From: Elusimicrobiota bacterium
GTDB lineage: Bacteria; Elusimicrobiota; Elusimicrobia; UBA1565; UBA9628
Direction: 5' to 3'
NCBI GenBank assembly: GCA_016212795.1
Contig: JACRDT010000010.1
Span: 1 to 64,000, forward strand
DNA: 64,000 bases
Position numbers and translations under genes: made by a program
The notes under the pieces: model-generated
What the model was told of the DNA's origin: nothing
What the model saw: only the letters and a program-made list of their open reading frames with translations
Databases searched by the model: none
In this document: piece after piece, positions 45,701 through 54,171 of the stretch
Layout of the letters: each line of letters opens with the position of its first letter
Numbering within the stretch: the stretch's first letter is position 1

Positions 45701-48697
45701 GCCCGCCAGGCACGGCCCGGCCCAGAGCTCGACGTAGACGGCTCCCTTGAGGGATCTCGAGCCCAGCAGGACGCGGGCCGTCTCCCCCGGGAGGTAGGAG
45801 GGGTGCTCCGGGATGGCGACGGGGGGGAGCTTCAAGGCGAGCCGATCCCCCTCTCCAGCGGCGACGAGGATGATGGACTGCTCCACCTGGCCTCCCCAGG
45901 GGTCCTTGGCCCGCACCGTGAAGCGGTAGATCCCGGTCTTCAGGGCCCCGAGCTCCGCTTTGGCGGGCTGGTCGGCCTTGACGCGCAAATCGCCGCCGCG
46001 GACCAGGGCGCCGTCGGGCGCGTCCTTGAAGGCGGCCTCGAGCGGCGGGCTGTCGCGGAATCGCCCGCCCCAGTAGGGCTCGGCGTACGTCTCCTTGGGT
46101 TCCCCCTCCACCCGGCGGAGCTCGAAGGCGGCGCCGCCCGCCACCGGCTTCTCGTCGAGGGTGAGGAGCTTGACCTCCACGGAGGCCTTCTTTCCGGAGG
46201 CCGCGAAGCCCGCCGAGGGCGTCATGGACACGAGGTACGCCTTGGCGCCAGCCCTGAACGTCCTCAAGGCGGTGATGGTGCGGCCGCCGGGGTCGCGGGC
46301 CTCGACCTCGACCGAGAACGTGGACGGCCCGGGGTCCTTGCCCGCGTCGTCCGGCGGCTGGGGGGTGAAGCCCAGGCTGAACTTCCCGCCCGCGTCGGTC
46401 CGGGCGCTCCCCGACGCCACGACGGCCCTGCCCCGCCGGGAGCCCAGCCCCCGCCACCACCAGCACCACCACGGCAGGAAGTCTTCCCTGTAGACTTTGT
46501 AGCCGACGGAGGCGTCGGCCACGGGGCCGCCGAAGTAGTACTTGGCCTCCCCGGCCACCACGGCCGGGGCCCCGTACTTCCAGGGGCCGGTGGCCTCCTG
46601 GACGAGGACCTCGAACTCGGGCCGCTTGTACTCCTCGACGGCGTAGTAGGCCCATCCGTAGCGCGTCTGTCCGAACTCCTGGATGGTCGCGGTCAGGCCG
46701 TAGCGGCCCAGCGGCCTGCCCGTGGGCAGGGTGAAGCGCGCCGCCGCCGAGCCCATGGGGCCCAGCGGCAGGGTCTTCGTGAAGAACTCGACGCCGTTGG
46801 GGTCCTGGGCCTTGATGGTCAACTGGGCCTTGCCGTCGTAGGTCTTGTAGCCGCGCGGGATCCTCGCGAGCACCGTGGCCTTGACCGCCACCTCCTGGCC
46901 CGGCCGGTAGATGGGGCGGTCGGTCTCGAGGTGGACCTCGATGGGGGATGCCGGGGAGAAGTGGAGGCTCGACGGGTAGGCGAGGTAGGCGTAGGAATCC
47001 TTGAAGCTCGCGAGGGGGTCGAGGGCGAAGTTGCTCGCCTGCGCGTCGCTGAGCTTGAGCGTCACGGGGAGGCGCGCGATCCCCGCGTCGTCGAGGTCGG
47101 CCGAGACGGCGGACCACTCCGACCAGCGCTGCTGCCGGAAGGCCGAGACATGGGCGGCCCTCGGCCGCCCGCTCACCGCGTCCATGGCGTAGAGATGGAA
47201 GCCGGGGACCTCGCGCTCGGCGGGGCCGGCCGGGTCGAACACGAGGTCCCGGTCGGGGGCCTGGGGGCCGGCGGTCGCGATGAGGAATAGCTCCGTGACG
47301 TTGACGACCGTGGCCGCGAGCATGGACGCGCCCGGCCGGAACTCAGGGTCCGAGCTGGCCAGCGCCAGGTAGAGGCCGGGCGCCAGCGGCGGAGGGTCGG
47401 TGCGCGTCTGGGCGCGGGTGTAGGGGGAACTCGAGCGCACGACCGTATCCCAGGCCAGCAGGGGGCCGCGGCGGGCGAAGCGCTCGATGAGCTTGGGGTC
47501 GGGCCGGCGCAGGGCCGTCCAGCCGTGCATCCACCGGTCGGGCGAGCCGGCCTTGAGCTCCTCGGGGGTCACCCGGTAGAGCCGCAGGTGGACGCGGTCC
47601 AGGTTCCGGGTCGTCAGGGTCAGGGTGTTCGCCCCCGGCGGCGGGGCGAACCGGGCCGTGAGGTGGAGCTCGGGGAGCTCGATCTCCGAGCGGAGCTTGG
47701 CGGAGAACTTGGCCGCGGTCGACCCGGGCCAACGGCTTTCGACGGCCCGGCAAAGGTCTGCCGCCTCGTCTGGTTGCCCGATGTCGTTCAAGAGCCGGGC
47801 GGCTTCGAGCCCCGCCTGGGCGGCCGCAAGGCCCTTGAAGGTCTCCTGCCACCTCCGAAGAAGATCGACGGCAAGCTTCGCATCCGACTTGGAGTCCTCG
47901 GACCGAGAAACTCGGTCCGAGTGCTTGAAGGGGATCATGACCCTGCGGACCTTCCAGATGCCGCGGGCCTCGTCGCGGTCGAGGCCCTGGGGGCCGGGGG
48001 CGGGCGCGAGCCGGGAGGCGTCCTCCAGGAGGGCGCCCGCGATGGCGGCCGGAGGGTCGTCCCACGAGAGCTTGCCGTCGAAATCCTGGCGCAGGAACCT
48101 CTGGGCCTCGGGACGGGCCGTGGCGTCGGGGGCCTGCGTCAGCAGGTACTCGGAGAGGCGCAGGACCACGAAGTCCCAGAGGGTCGGGGTCCCTTCGAGG
48201 TCGGCGTCCTTGAGGTCCACGAAATAGCCCTCGCCGGACAGCGCGACGCCGGCCAAGGGCGCCCTCATCTCCCAGAGCCCTTGATAGGCCGCGCGGATCA
48301 TCTCGCGCCATTCGTCGGGCGTGCGCTTGGCGAGGTCCTCGGTCCCCTCCTCGGCGTCCCGGGGGGCGGCGCGGCCGTACTGCTTGAGGAACTCCCGGCC
48401 GAGCTCGGAGCGCAGGATGAGGAAGCGCGCCTTCCATGTCGGCTCGGTCGGGAGGGGGGAGGTGAAGATGCGCTGGGCGGCCTCGCCGTAGCGGAACAGG
48501 AGCCCTTCGCACTCCGCGGCGCGGTAGAGGCTTTGGAGACTCGTCGCCGGCGCCGGGTCTTGGAGCAAGGCCTCGTAGCCCTTGAGGGCTTCCTGGTATT
48601 GGCCGCGCTCGAACAGGGCGTCGGGCGCGAGCGGCTCGGCGGCCGGGGCGAGCGGCGCCCCGAAAAGGAGCAGGACCAGCGCGAGGGCGTTCATCAT
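42737..48697 (-). CDS. Alpha-2-macroglobulin family protein lacking the thioester Gln
   Basis: The 1986-aa exported product (signal 'ALALVLLLFGAPLAPAA') begins with TPR-like helices (~25-110), then macroglobulin domains: 'LETDRPIYRPGQEVAVKATV' (MG, ~600), 'FEVLVQEATGPWKYGAPAVV', 'MTPSAGFAASGKKASVEVKL', and the A2M domain 'LRINKSRVP'... 'FKVPERLTSWKIQASVLT' (~1200-1270). The thioester region reads 'HYPFECVESTLERYVPLG': the Cys is kept but the Gln of CxEQ is Ser, so the covalent trap cannot form. Bacterial A2Ms inhibit foreign proteases in the periplasm. 'GYAHLKDPRLAGFE'-like C-terminal receptor domain ends it. Coupled upstream to DUF4438, downstream to a secreted protein. Confidence 0.9.
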   Translation of the reverse strand: MMNALALVLLLFGAPLAPAAEPLAPDALFERGQYQEALKGYEALLQDPAPATSLQSLYRAAECEGLLFRYGEAAQRIFTSPLPTEPTWKARFLILRSELGREFLKQYGRAAPRDAEEGTEDLAKRTPDEWREMIRAAYQGLWEMRAPLAGVALSGEGYFVDLKDADLEGTPTLWDFVVLRLSEYLLTQAPDATARPEAQRFLRQDFDGKLSWDDPPAAIAGALLEDASRLAPAPGPQGLDRDEARGIWKVRRVMIPFKHSDRVSRSEDSKSDAKLAVDLLRRWQETFKGLAAAQAGLEAARLLNDIGQPDEAADLCRAVESRWPGSTAAKFSAKLRSEIELPELHLTARFAPPPGANTLTLTTRNLDRVHLRLYRVTPEELKAGSPDRWMHGWTALRRPDPKLIERFARRGPLLAWDTVVRSSSPYTRAQTRTDPPPLAPGLYLALASSDPEFRPGASMLAATVVNVTELFLIATAGPQAPDRDLVFDPAGPAEREVPGFHLYAMDAVSGRPRAAHVSAFRQQRWSEWSAVSADLDDAGIARLPVTLKLSDAQASNFALDPLASFKDSYAYLAYPSSLHFSPASPIEVHLETDRPIYRPGQEVAVKATVLARIPRGYKTYDGKAQLTIKAQDPNGVEFFTKTLPLGPMGSAAARFTLPTGRPLGRYGLTATIQEFGQTRYGWAYYAVEEYKRPEFEVLVQEATGPWKYGAPAVVAGEAKYYFGGPVADASVGYKVYREDFLPWWCWWWRGLGSRRGRAVVASGSARTDAGGKFSLGFTPQPPDDAGKDPGPSTFSVEVEARDPGGRTITALRTFRAGAKAYLVSMTPSAGFAASGKKASVEVKLLTLDEKPVAGGAAFELRRVEGEPKETYAEPYWGGRFRDSPPLEAAFKDAPDGALVRGGDLRVKADQPAKAELGALKTGIYRFTVRAKDPWGGQVEQSIILVAAGEGDRLALKLPPVAIPEHPSYLPGETARVLLGSRSLKGAVYVELWAGPCLAGSRVLDGGGVRVIDVPVTQDHKGGLWLRWFSARDFKVDSAQTSLQVPWRDKELAVGLEHDKVLRPGQKASWRLSVSARDKKPVAGEAVVRIFDRSLEYYMEAEKPWSAGLYPAKGRPNDALGSLFTPDVSDLPVTEGWVRKMLDLFREVIAEPSPPMLRINKSRVPSRNRLMMKSARMDREESMPMEVKSMVAMKSDGAGALAGPAAPMAKEKAGDAAPAPAADMKARSDFSETALFEPQLKVASGRAGFSFKVPERLTSWKIQASVLTRDVKRGEVSAQAVTQRDLMVRLELPRFLREGDAGTLKAVVNNETETELAGEATLSVEEDGRAAAGRLALAPGSLTRPFRVKPHGAAALAWPVKAPKGLGDFKIKAIARAGALVDGEEKDLPILPSRSRLIESALVSLDGTAKKEIRLPSFDDADPTRRHESMTLQLDPQLALSVLNSLPSLVHYPFECVESTLERYVPLGIVNAFYKKHPGLAEAVKKIPKRDTITPAWDRSDPRRLAGLMETPWVRAAEGRKSAWPIVDLFDPATVKGELADSLAKLLASQNADGSFPWFAGGRPDPYITLVVLSGFAEARRYGIDIPREQAGRALAYVAGEIPKRLKPDFKPDESSVSLLLYAAYVVTSFDKGVGDVASLRDLALAWVDYADKHAQAMTPIGKAYAAHVYWRLGLKAKGDSYLERAMDGARSDPVAGVFWAPEKLSWLWYNDSVEKHAFLLRTLLQASPKDPRIPGMIQWLLFNRKGNEWKSTKASAAAIYSLLDVLKTRGALDRGDDYVVAWGADTHAASVAPLDWLAQPLRWTKTGMDIGPKQGAASLSKEGPGLGFASLTWVYTTDRPVKASGAGLMRLGRKFFKRVQEGPRFTLKPLRSGDTVAVGDQIEVRLAIETRSQFEYAHLKDPRLAGFEAEELLSGWKWDGLSRYEEPRDSLTNFFLDWIPHGEYVLGYRVRPTAPGAYRVGPAVLQSMYAPEMAAHSDSFELNVAP

Positions 48698-48710
48698 GGC
48701 GTCGGCGCCC

Positions 48711-49601
48711 CTATCGCCCGGCCGCCCGCCTGCCGATCGTGAGGATGTCGGCGATGTTGGCCTTCCGGTCGAGGCGGGGGTGGAGGAGGGGCCGGCTGGA
48801 CGCCATCAGCGTCGTCACGCCCGGGCCATGGCCGGCGGAGTAGCAGTCCGAGTGCACGACGATGCCGATGGCGACGGCGCCCTTGCGGAAGCTGCGCCCG
48901 TAGACGTTGTCGTGGTCCTGGATGGCGACGATGTCGCCCAGGCGCAGGCCGGTCAGGCCGTGCCGTTCGAGCATCCCGGCGTCCGTGGTCATGATGTCGT
49001 AGTCGCCGCTGCCCATGGCGGTCGACCCGGTCCCCGAGCCCATGAGCGCGCCCGGCACCACGGCCGCGACCGGCACCTCCAGGCCGCCGCGGAGCTCCTT
49101 GAGGCGCATCTTGCCGAGCAGGCGCCAGTCGAGGCTGTAGAGGTGGATGTCGGGGTGGTCCAGGAGCTTGAGCCCCTGGCCGCAGCCCCGGATGAGGATC
49201 TTGTCGTCCATCGTCATGCGCTCGAGGGCCCGGTCCGGGAAATCGATGATGACGTGCTCGGCCCCGCCGTGGTGGCCGGTGACCGTCCCGACGGCGCCCT
49301 TGGCGGGGCCGGTGATCAGCCTCGCCTCGTTGCCGACGCACGAGTAGAAGTTGTAGCCGGTGTTGGGGTCCGAGTAGCGGTCCTTCTCGTCCACCAGCGA
49401 CGAGACGCAGGGCTCGACGTGGTCCGCCGCCCAGCCGAAGGCGGGGTCCCCCACCTTGACGTTGTAGACGATGCCGCCGATGCCCGGCAGCAGGAAGGGC
49501 TTGCCGTCGCGGTCCGTCAGGTGCTTGCCGCGGCCGGGGGGCATGGCCACCTTCCCCTGCACGGACATCGTCACGACCTTGTCGCTGTTCGTCCTGAGCA
49601 T
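48711..49601 (-). CDS. DUF4438 domain protein
   Basis: The ATG at 49601 has GGAGG 6 nt upstream; an ATG ten codons earlier is less likely. The 296-aa product has the DUF4438 landmarks 'LRTNSDKVVTMSVQGKVAMP', 'LPGIGGIVYNVKVGDPAFGW', 'ADHVEPCVS', 'GPAKGAVGTVTGHHGGAEHV' and 'GIVVHSDCYSAGHGPGVTTL'. The family is conserved in anaerobes and has no established function; its fold is thought to be enzyme-like. It is first in the probable operon with the alpha-2-macroglobulin gene, 13 nt upstream. No signal peptide. Confidence 0.82.
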   Translation of the reverse strand: MLRTNSDKVVTMSVQGKVAMPPGRGKHLTDRDGKPFLLPGIGGIVYNVKVGDPAFGWAADHVEPCVSSLVDEKDRYSDPNTGYNFYSCVGNEARLITGPAKGAVGTVTGHHGGAEHVIIDFPDRALERMTMDDKILIRGCGQGLKLLDHPDIHLYSLDWRLLGKMRLKELRGGLEVPVAAVVPGALMGSGTGSTAMGSGDYDIMTTDAGMLERHGLTGLRLGDIVAIQDHDNVYGRSFRKGAVAIGIVVHSDCYSAGHGPGVTTLMASSRPLLHPRLDRKANIADILTIGRRAAGR

Positions 49602-49696
49602 CACGCACCTCCTGGATGGCCTGCGGGCCAAGGAGATACTGCATCGTTGGCGTGTCGGGTGTCAAGGCGGGGGAGGGACCCAAGAGCCTCTGGGTC

Positions 49697-49725
49697 TTGA
49701 CAATATCGCGATCTCCTGTTAGAAA
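49697..49725 (+). promoter_or_regulatory. Sigma70-type promoter for the amidase
   Basis: Consensus -35 TTGACA (49697-49702), 17-bp spacer, -10-like TAGAAA (49720-49725). The leader is about 40 nt and contains AAGGAGGAG before the TTG start. Confidence 0.7.
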
Positions 49726-49773
49726 CATATTCGCGCCGCCGAGGAACGTGCCACCTTTTCTAAGGAGGAGCTC

Positions 49774-50502
49774 TTGTCCAAGCGGGCGGCGTTGTTCGGC
49801 CTGGGCCTCCTCCTTTCTCCCGCCTCCGCTCAGGCCCAGGGGCCCGAGCCGTCCGCGGTCCGGCCCATCGTGATCGACGCCGGGCACGGGGGCGAGGACC
49901 TCGGCGCCGTGGTGGGGGGGGTGCGCGAGAAGGACATCGCCCTCGCCGTCGCTCGGCGCCTCAAGGCCGCCTTGGAGGAGGACGGCGCCGCCCGGGCCGC
50001 GCTGGTGAGGGATTCGGACGACTACGTCCCGCTCGACGACAGGGTGGCCAGGAGCCTGGCCCTGGAGGGCTCGGGGTTCATCTCCCTCCACGTCAACAAG
50101 GTGGACGTCAAGAGGCTGCGGGGCATCGCGGTCTACGTTTTCGGCAATGGCGCAAGCCGCTTCGCCCGGAGGCGCCCACGGGCCCGGCGGCTCACCCCCT
50201 TGCCTCCCCCGCCGCGCCAGGCGCTGGAGGCGAGCCTGAGGCTCGCCAACACGCTCGTGGACAGCCTGCGCGCGGAGGGGCTGGAGACGGACACGCTCTG
50301 CCGCTCCAGGTACTACGTGCTCAAGAACCCCAGGCTCCCCAGCGTGCTGGTGGAGCTCGGCTACCTCAGCAACCCCGAGGAGGCGGCGCTGCTGCAGGAC
50401 CCCGGCTACCAGGACCGGCTCGCGAAGGCCCTGGCGCGGGGGATGGTCGAGTACGAGGTGCGGGCCGGGAAGTCGCAGAAGACCGTCGTGATGGGAAGGT
50501 AG
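49774..50502 (+). CDS. N-acetylmuramoyl-L-alanine amidase (Amidase_3)
   Basis: A TTG start has AAGGAGGAG 3-5 nt upstream. The 242-aa product has a signal peptide ('AALFGLGLLLSPASAQA') and the Zn-amidase motifs: 'PIVIDAGHGGEDLGAV' (first His), Glu in 'GVREKDIALAVA', 'GFISLHVNKVD' (second His, usually SIHAN) and 'VLVELGYLSNPEEAALL' (catalytic Glu region). It cleaves the amide between MurNAc and the stem peptide during cell separation or wall recycling. No AMIN or SPOR targeting domain is present. Its 3' end is followed by two hairpins. Confidence 0.92.
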   Translation: MSKRAALFGLGLLLSPASAQAQGPEPSAVRPIVIDAGHGGEDLGAVVGGVREKDIALAVARRLKAALEEDGAARAALVRDSDDYVPLDDRVARSLALEGSGFISLHVNKVDVKRLRGIAVYVFGNGASRFARRRPRARRLTPLPPPPRQALEASLRLANTLVDSLRAEGLETDTLCRSRYYVLKNPRLPSVLVELGYLSNPEEAALLQDPGYQDRLAKALARGMVEYEVRAGKSQKTVVMGR

Positions 50503-50505
50503 TCC

Positions 50506-50570
50506 GCGCCAAGGGGCTCGGAATAACTAGACATCATCGTTCCTGCTCGAGTCCCTTGGCGCATCGTTTT
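50506..50570 (+). terminator. Long hairpin with T-run after the amidase gene
   Basis: GCGCCAAGGGGCTCG (50506-50520) pairs with CGAGTCCCTTGGCGC (50548-50562), 14 of 15 positions plus a G-U pair, around a 27-nt loop, and is followed by ATCGTTTT. The loop is long for a simple terminator. Confidence 0.55.
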
Positions 50571-50579
50571 ACACCGTAG

Positions 50580-50618
50580 GCGCCGGTCCGGCCCGCGACC
50601 GCCGGGCCGGACCGGCGC
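50580..50618. terminator. Perfect 15-bp GC hairpin between amidase and gpmI
   Basis: GCGCCGGTCCGGCCC (50580-50594) and its exact reverse complement (50604-50618) enclose a 9-nt loop. Probably ends the gpmI message (minus strand), though a T-run is lacking. Confidence 0.5.
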
Positions 50619-50633
50619 GAAGGGGGCGGTCCT

Positions 50634-52253
50634 TCACAGCTCCACCAGCGCCGGGTCGTAGCCTTCCGGGGCCCGGAAGCCCAGCAGCGAGAGGAGCGTG
50701 GCCGCCACGTTGCTCAGCCCCGGCTTGTCCGCGGCGGCGAGGCGCCAGGCGTTGGCGCCGGCGTAGTCCTTGATGATGAAGGGGACGGGGTTGAGCGTGT
50801 GGGCCACGTGCGGGGTGCGCTTGCCCTCCTTCTCCGTGAACATGCAGTCCGCGTTGCCGTGGTCCGCGGTCACGACCAGGATGCCGCGGGCCTTCTCCAC
50901 CGCGGGGGCGAGGCGCCCGAGGGCGAGGTCCACGCACTCGACGGCGATGCGCACGGCCGGGACGATGCCCGTGTGGCCGACCATGTCGCCGTTGGCGTAG
51001 TTGGCGCGGATGAACTTGCGCCGGCCGCCGGCCACGGCCTCGAGCAGGACGTCGGTGACCTCGGCCGACTTCATCCAGGGCTTCAGGTCGAAGGTCACCT
51101 TGTCCGAGGGGACCTCGACGTATTTCTCGAGCCTCTCGTCGAGGTAGCCCGAGTTGTTGCCGTTCCAGAAGTAGGTCACGTGGCCGAATTTCTGCGTCTC
51201 GGCGGTGGCCAGCGACGCGACGCCCGCGGCGCACAGGTACTGGCCGATGGTCCGGTCGATGGACGGGGGCTCGACGAGGTAGCGGCGCGGGATCTTGGCG
51301 TCGCCGTCGTACTCCATCATGCCGGCGTAGAAGACGGCGGGCGTCCGCTTGCGGTCGAACTCGGCCAGGTCCTTCTCGTCGAACGCCCGGGAGAGCTCGA
51401 TGGCGCGGTCCCCCCGGAAGTTGAAGAAGACCACGGCGTCGCCGTCCGAAATGGTCCCCACGGGCTTGCCGCCCGCCGTCACGACGAAGCTGTCCATGTA
51501 CTGGTCCGTGATCCTGGGGTCCTCCCGGTAGTAGGTCCGGATGGCTTCGGACGCCGAGGGGAAGGCCCGGGCCTCGCCGAGGACGTGGGCCTTCCAGCCC
51601 TTCTCCACCACGGCCCAGTCGGCGTTGTAGCGGTCCATGGTGGTGACCATGCGCCCCCCGCCGGAGGCGATGCGGTAGTCCCGGCCGGAGGCGCTGAGGT
51701 CCGCGAGGAGCTTCTCCAGCGGCTCGATGTACCGCAGGGCGCTCTTCTCGCCCACGTCGCGGCCGTCCAGGAGGCTGTGGACCCGGACCTTCTTGAAGCC
51801 TTCCGACGCGCAGCGCTCGAGCAGGGCGTTGAGGTGCCCGACGTGGCTGTGGACGTTGCCGTCCGAGACCAGCCCGATGAAGTGGACCGTGCCCCCGCCC
51901 GCGCTCCGGCGGACGCCGTCCCAGGCCCTGCTCTCGAAGATCCTCCCGGAGGAGATGGCGGCGTTGACGAGCTTGGCGCCCTGGGCGAAGACCCGCCCCG
52001 CGCCCAGCGCGTTGTGCCCGACCTCGGAGTTGCCCATGTCGTCGTCGGACGGCAGGCCGACGGCGGTGCCGTGGGCCTTGAGCCTGGCGAAGAGCGTCTC
52101 CCGGAAGAGGGCGTCGAGGGTCGGGGTGTGGGAGACGAAGAGCCCGTCGGACTCGTCTTGCTTGCCCAGGCCGATGCCGTCCATGATGATGAGGACGACC
52201 GGGCCGGGGAAGTCCTTGTAGCCGGTGAGCCGTTCGAGCTTGAGCTGCGCCAT
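50634..52253 (-). CDS. gpmI: 2,3-bisphosphoglycerate-independent phosphoglycerate mutase
   Basis: The 539-aa product has the alkaline-phosphatase-fold metal site 'VVLIIMDGIGLGKQDESDG', the catalytic Ser in 'MGNSEVGHNALGAGRV', phosphoglycerate-binding 'DGRDVGEKSALRYIE', 'FNFRGDRAIELSRAF' and the second metal site 'VVTADHGNADCMF' with 'THPHVAHTLNP'-like 'TPHVAHTLNPVPFII'. It converts 3-phosphoglycerate to 2-phosphoglycerate in glycolysis using two Mn ions. A strong AAGGAGG lies 6 nt before the ATG. It is divergent from the exported protein gene at 52307. Confidence 0.96.
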   Translation of the reverse strand: MAQLKLERLTGYKDFPGPVVLIIMDGIGLGKQDESDGLFVSHTPTLDALFRETLFARLKAHGTAVGLPSDDDMGNSEVGHNALGAGRVFAQGAKLVNAAISSGRIFESRAWDGVRRSAGGGTVHFIGLVSDGNVHSHVGHLNALLERCASEGFKKVRVHSLLDGRDVGEKSALRYIEPLEKLLADLSASGRDYRIASGGGRMVTTMDRYNADWAVVEKGWKAHVLGEARAFPSASEAIRTYYREDPRITDQYMDSFVVTAGGKPVGTISDGDAVVFFNFRGDRAIELSRAFDEKDLAEFDRKRTPAVFYAGMMEYDGDAKIPRRYLVEPPSIDRTIGQYLCAAGVASLATAETQKFGHVTYFWNGNNSGYLDERLEKYVEVPSDKVTFDLKPWMKSAEVTDVLLEAVAGGRRKFIRANYANGDMVGHTGIVPAVRIAVECVDLALGRLAPAVEKARGILVVTADHGNADCMFTEKEGKRTPHVAHTLNPVPFIIKDYAGANAWRLAAADKPGLSNVAATLLSLLGFRAPEGYDPALVEL

Positions 52254-52293
52254 GGCGCCTCCTTGAGGTGATGCGAGATTCTATTAAATTGGA

Positions 52294-52299
52294 TAGAAT
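52294..52299 (+). promoter_or_regulatory. -10 box (TAGAAT) 7 nt before the ATG at 52307
   Basis: TAGAAT at 52294-52299, gap 7 nt, no Shine-Dalgarno; probable leaderless message. Confidence 0.45.
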
Positions 52300-52306
52300 A
52301 CCGGGC

Positions 52307-52912
52307 ATGACGAGCGGGGGGCTCGCGGTCGTCCTGTCGCTGGCGCTGCCCGCCCTGTGGGCGGGCGCGCCCCCGAAGAAGGCGTCCGCCGGGCCGTCGA
52401 AGGACGAGTGGGTCTCCTTCGTCTCGGAGGAGGGGAGCTTCAAGTGCCGCATCCCGAAGAAGTGGGAGGCGAACGTCCCGCCCCCCGGGAGCAACGCCCT
52501 GTCCAGGATCTTCGGGCTCGACCTGCGCAGCCCCGCGGCGAAAGACGACGTCGCCACGATCTCGGTCCGGTACTACGGGCAGGGCAACGCCCTGCGCCAG
52601 GACCTGGCCGGCTTCGTCCGGGCCAACGCCACGCCCCCGGAGGTCCTTCCCCCGTCCGAGCGCCTCGAGGCCGCGGTCGGCGAGGTCACGGTCGCGGGCC
52701 GGCTGTCGAAGAGGTTCGACCGGAAGAGCATCGAGTATCGCCGCTCCGGGGAGCCCGGCCAGGAGAGCAAGGTGCTGGTCCTCGAGCGGTTCCTCGTCGT
52801 GCCGGCCGGCGAGGGGTTCTACGAGCTGCGCTTGAGCTCGCCGTCGAGGTCGATCAAGGCCCACCAGCCGGTCTTCGACAGGATCGTCAGCTCCTTCAAG
52901 CCGGGGAAGTGA
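52307..52912 (+). CDS. Exported protein, PsbP/lipid-binding-like fold candidate
   Basis: The 201-aa product has a signal peptide ('GLAVVLSLALPALWAGA'). The rest, with 'FVSEEGSFKCRIPKKWEANV', 'DDVATISVRYYGQGN' and a final 'SIKAHQPVFDRIVSSFKPGK', follows the pattern of PsbP/MOG1-like domains in which a 'F..e.g.fs...P..W' start and a '...f..ivsSFk' end are usual. The function is unknown. Its stop overlaps the next start (TGATG at 52910-52914). An ATG-independent upstream extension to 52268 has no support. Confidence 0.6.
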   Translation: MTSGGLAVVLSLALPALWAGAPPKKASAGPSKDEWVSFVSEEGSFKCRIPKKWEANVPPPGSNALSRIFGLDLRSPAAKDDVATISVRYYGQGNALRQDLAGFVRANATPPEVLPPSERLEAAVGEVTVAGRLSKRFDRKSIEYRRSGEPGQESKVLVLERFLVVPAGEGFYELRLSSPSRSIKAHQPVFDRIVSSFKPGK

Positions 52913-53721
52913 TGGCCGAGGCGCCGCTGAGCTTCGCCGTCCTCCTCCGAGGCCCCGAACTGCCGGAGCAGGCCCGCTGCGCGGGAGCCGTCGCCGCCTT
53001 CCGGCAGGTGCCCTTCTGCGACGCGGCGCGCCTGGCGCGTTCCGCATGGGGCATCATGGGCGAGGACATGGAGAAGGGGGAGGCCGAGGGGCTGGCCGCC
53101 GCGCTCGAGGAGGCGGGGGCGCCGGCCGTCGCGCTGCCGCAGGGCCTCCTCGAGCCTCCGCCGGCGCCCGGCCAGGCCGTCGGGATGGAGTTCGACGCGC
53201 TGGGCCTGCGCCTGCTGGACAAGGCCGGCGCCCCCGCCGAGATGCGTTGGGACCGGGTCGCCTTGGTCGCGGCGGCGGGGTTCAAGGAGACCACCGTCAA
53301 GAAGCTGACGGTCAAGGAAGGGCCGACCCTGACCCAGAAGGCCGCGAGCATGGGGCTGATGATGGCCGGCCTGCCCATCCGCGTCGGCGGCAAGGAGCGC
53401 GTGGTGGAGAAGACCATCGAGGACGTCGAGCTGCTCTTCTTCCTCGACCTGTTCGAGCGCAGGCCGCCGCGGCGGTTCCGGGTCGACGCCCGGGAGTTCG
53501 ACTACTCCTGCCTGGGTCCCGGCATGCAGCCTTGCTCGGCGGAGAATTTCCGGGCGCTGGTGGGGCTGCTCGCGGCCAGGGCGCCTCGGGCCCTCCGGAG
53601 CCGCGGGAGCCAAGTCCTCCTCGGCCGCCAGCCCGTCAACACGATGGGTTACGACTCCCTGGCCGACCTGGAGCGCGAGAGCCGCTGGCGGCTCACCCTC
53701 GAGGGGCTGCGGGACCCTTGA
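52912..53721 (+). CDS. Hypothetical protein, cytoplasmic
   Basis: The 269-aa product starts with an ATG sharing a base with the previous stop (TGATG). No signal peptide or membrane segment. Residues 1-70 ('[20 protein letters not shown]', '[19 protein letters not shown]') look like a ferredoxin-like alpha/beta unit that may bind metal or sense a ligand; ~100-200 contain '[18 protein letters not shown]' and '[19 protein letters not shown]', and the final part '[20 protein letters not shown]' has two Cys. I do not recognise it. It overlaps the convergent SEC-C gene by 29 nt. Confidence 0.6.
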   Translation: MAEAPLSFAVLLRGPELPEQARCAGAVAAFRQVPFCDAARLARSAWGIMGEDMEKGEAEGLAAALEEAGAPAVALPQGLLEPPPAPGQAVGMEFDALGLRLLDKAGAPAEMRWDRVALVAAAGFKETTVKKLTVKEGPTLTQKAASMGLMMAGLPIRVGGKERVVEKTIEDVELLFFLDLFERRPPRRFRVDAREFDYSCLGPGMQPCSAENFRALVGLLAARAPRALRSRGSQVLLGRQPVNTMGYDSLADLERESRWRLTLEGLRDP

Positions 53722-54148
53722 GGCCGCAGCACTTCTTGAACTTCTTGCCGGAGCCGCAGGGGCAGGGCTCGTTGCGCCCGACCTCGGGTTCGGTCTTCTC
53801 GAAGGTCTGGGGCTTGGCCCCTCCGAGCGGCGCTTCCTTGAACTTGCCGGCCTCGATGGCGGCCTTGTTCTTCTCGAGCCACGCCTTGACCTGGCCCTGG
53901 TCCTTGATGTCGACTCCTTCCCGCGCCATGTGGGCGGCGAGGATCTGGATCTGCTTGAGGAAGGCGGGGTCTTTCCACTTCCGGTAGAAGAACGACATCA
54001 GCCCCTTGTCCTCGGGGGCCTTGGGTTCCGGAGGCTTGGCGGCCTTGGGCGGCGCGGCGGCCTCCGGCGCCTTGGGCTCGGCGGGCTTCTCCTCCGCCGG
54101 GGACTCGGGCTTGGAGAAGGGCTTCAGCAGCGACTTGAACCATGACAT
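53693..54148 (-). CDS. SEC-C motif protein
   Basis: The 151-aa product has a Pro/Ala/Lys-rich N-terminal half, a helical middle ('[20 protein letters not shown]'), and a C-terminal SEC-C zinc motif '[20 protein letters not shown]' as at the end of SecA. Stand-alone SEC-C proteins may bind ribosomes or SecB-like partners. It lies immediately upstream of (on the same strand as) nothing obvious; the next gene on that strand upstream is tRNA-Ser, 23 nt before its ATG, so the two may be cotranscribed. Confidence 0.8.
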   Translation of the reverse strand: MSWFKSLLKPFSKPESPAEEKPAEPKAPEAAAPPKAAKPPEPKAPEDKGLMSFFYRKWKDPAFLKQIQILAAHMAREGVDIKDQGQVKAWLEKNKAAIEAGKFKEAPLGGAKPQTFEKTEPEVGRNEPCPCGSGKKFKKCCGLKGPAAPRG

Positions 54149-54171
54149 GGCTAAGCACCTCGGAGATCGTG

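Noticed and set aside
41445..47117. A 1890-codon minus-strand frame across the alpha-2-macroglobulin gene
   Set aside because: Only its last part (from 42722) is a real gene; the rest is an out-of-frame shadow of the macroglobulin.
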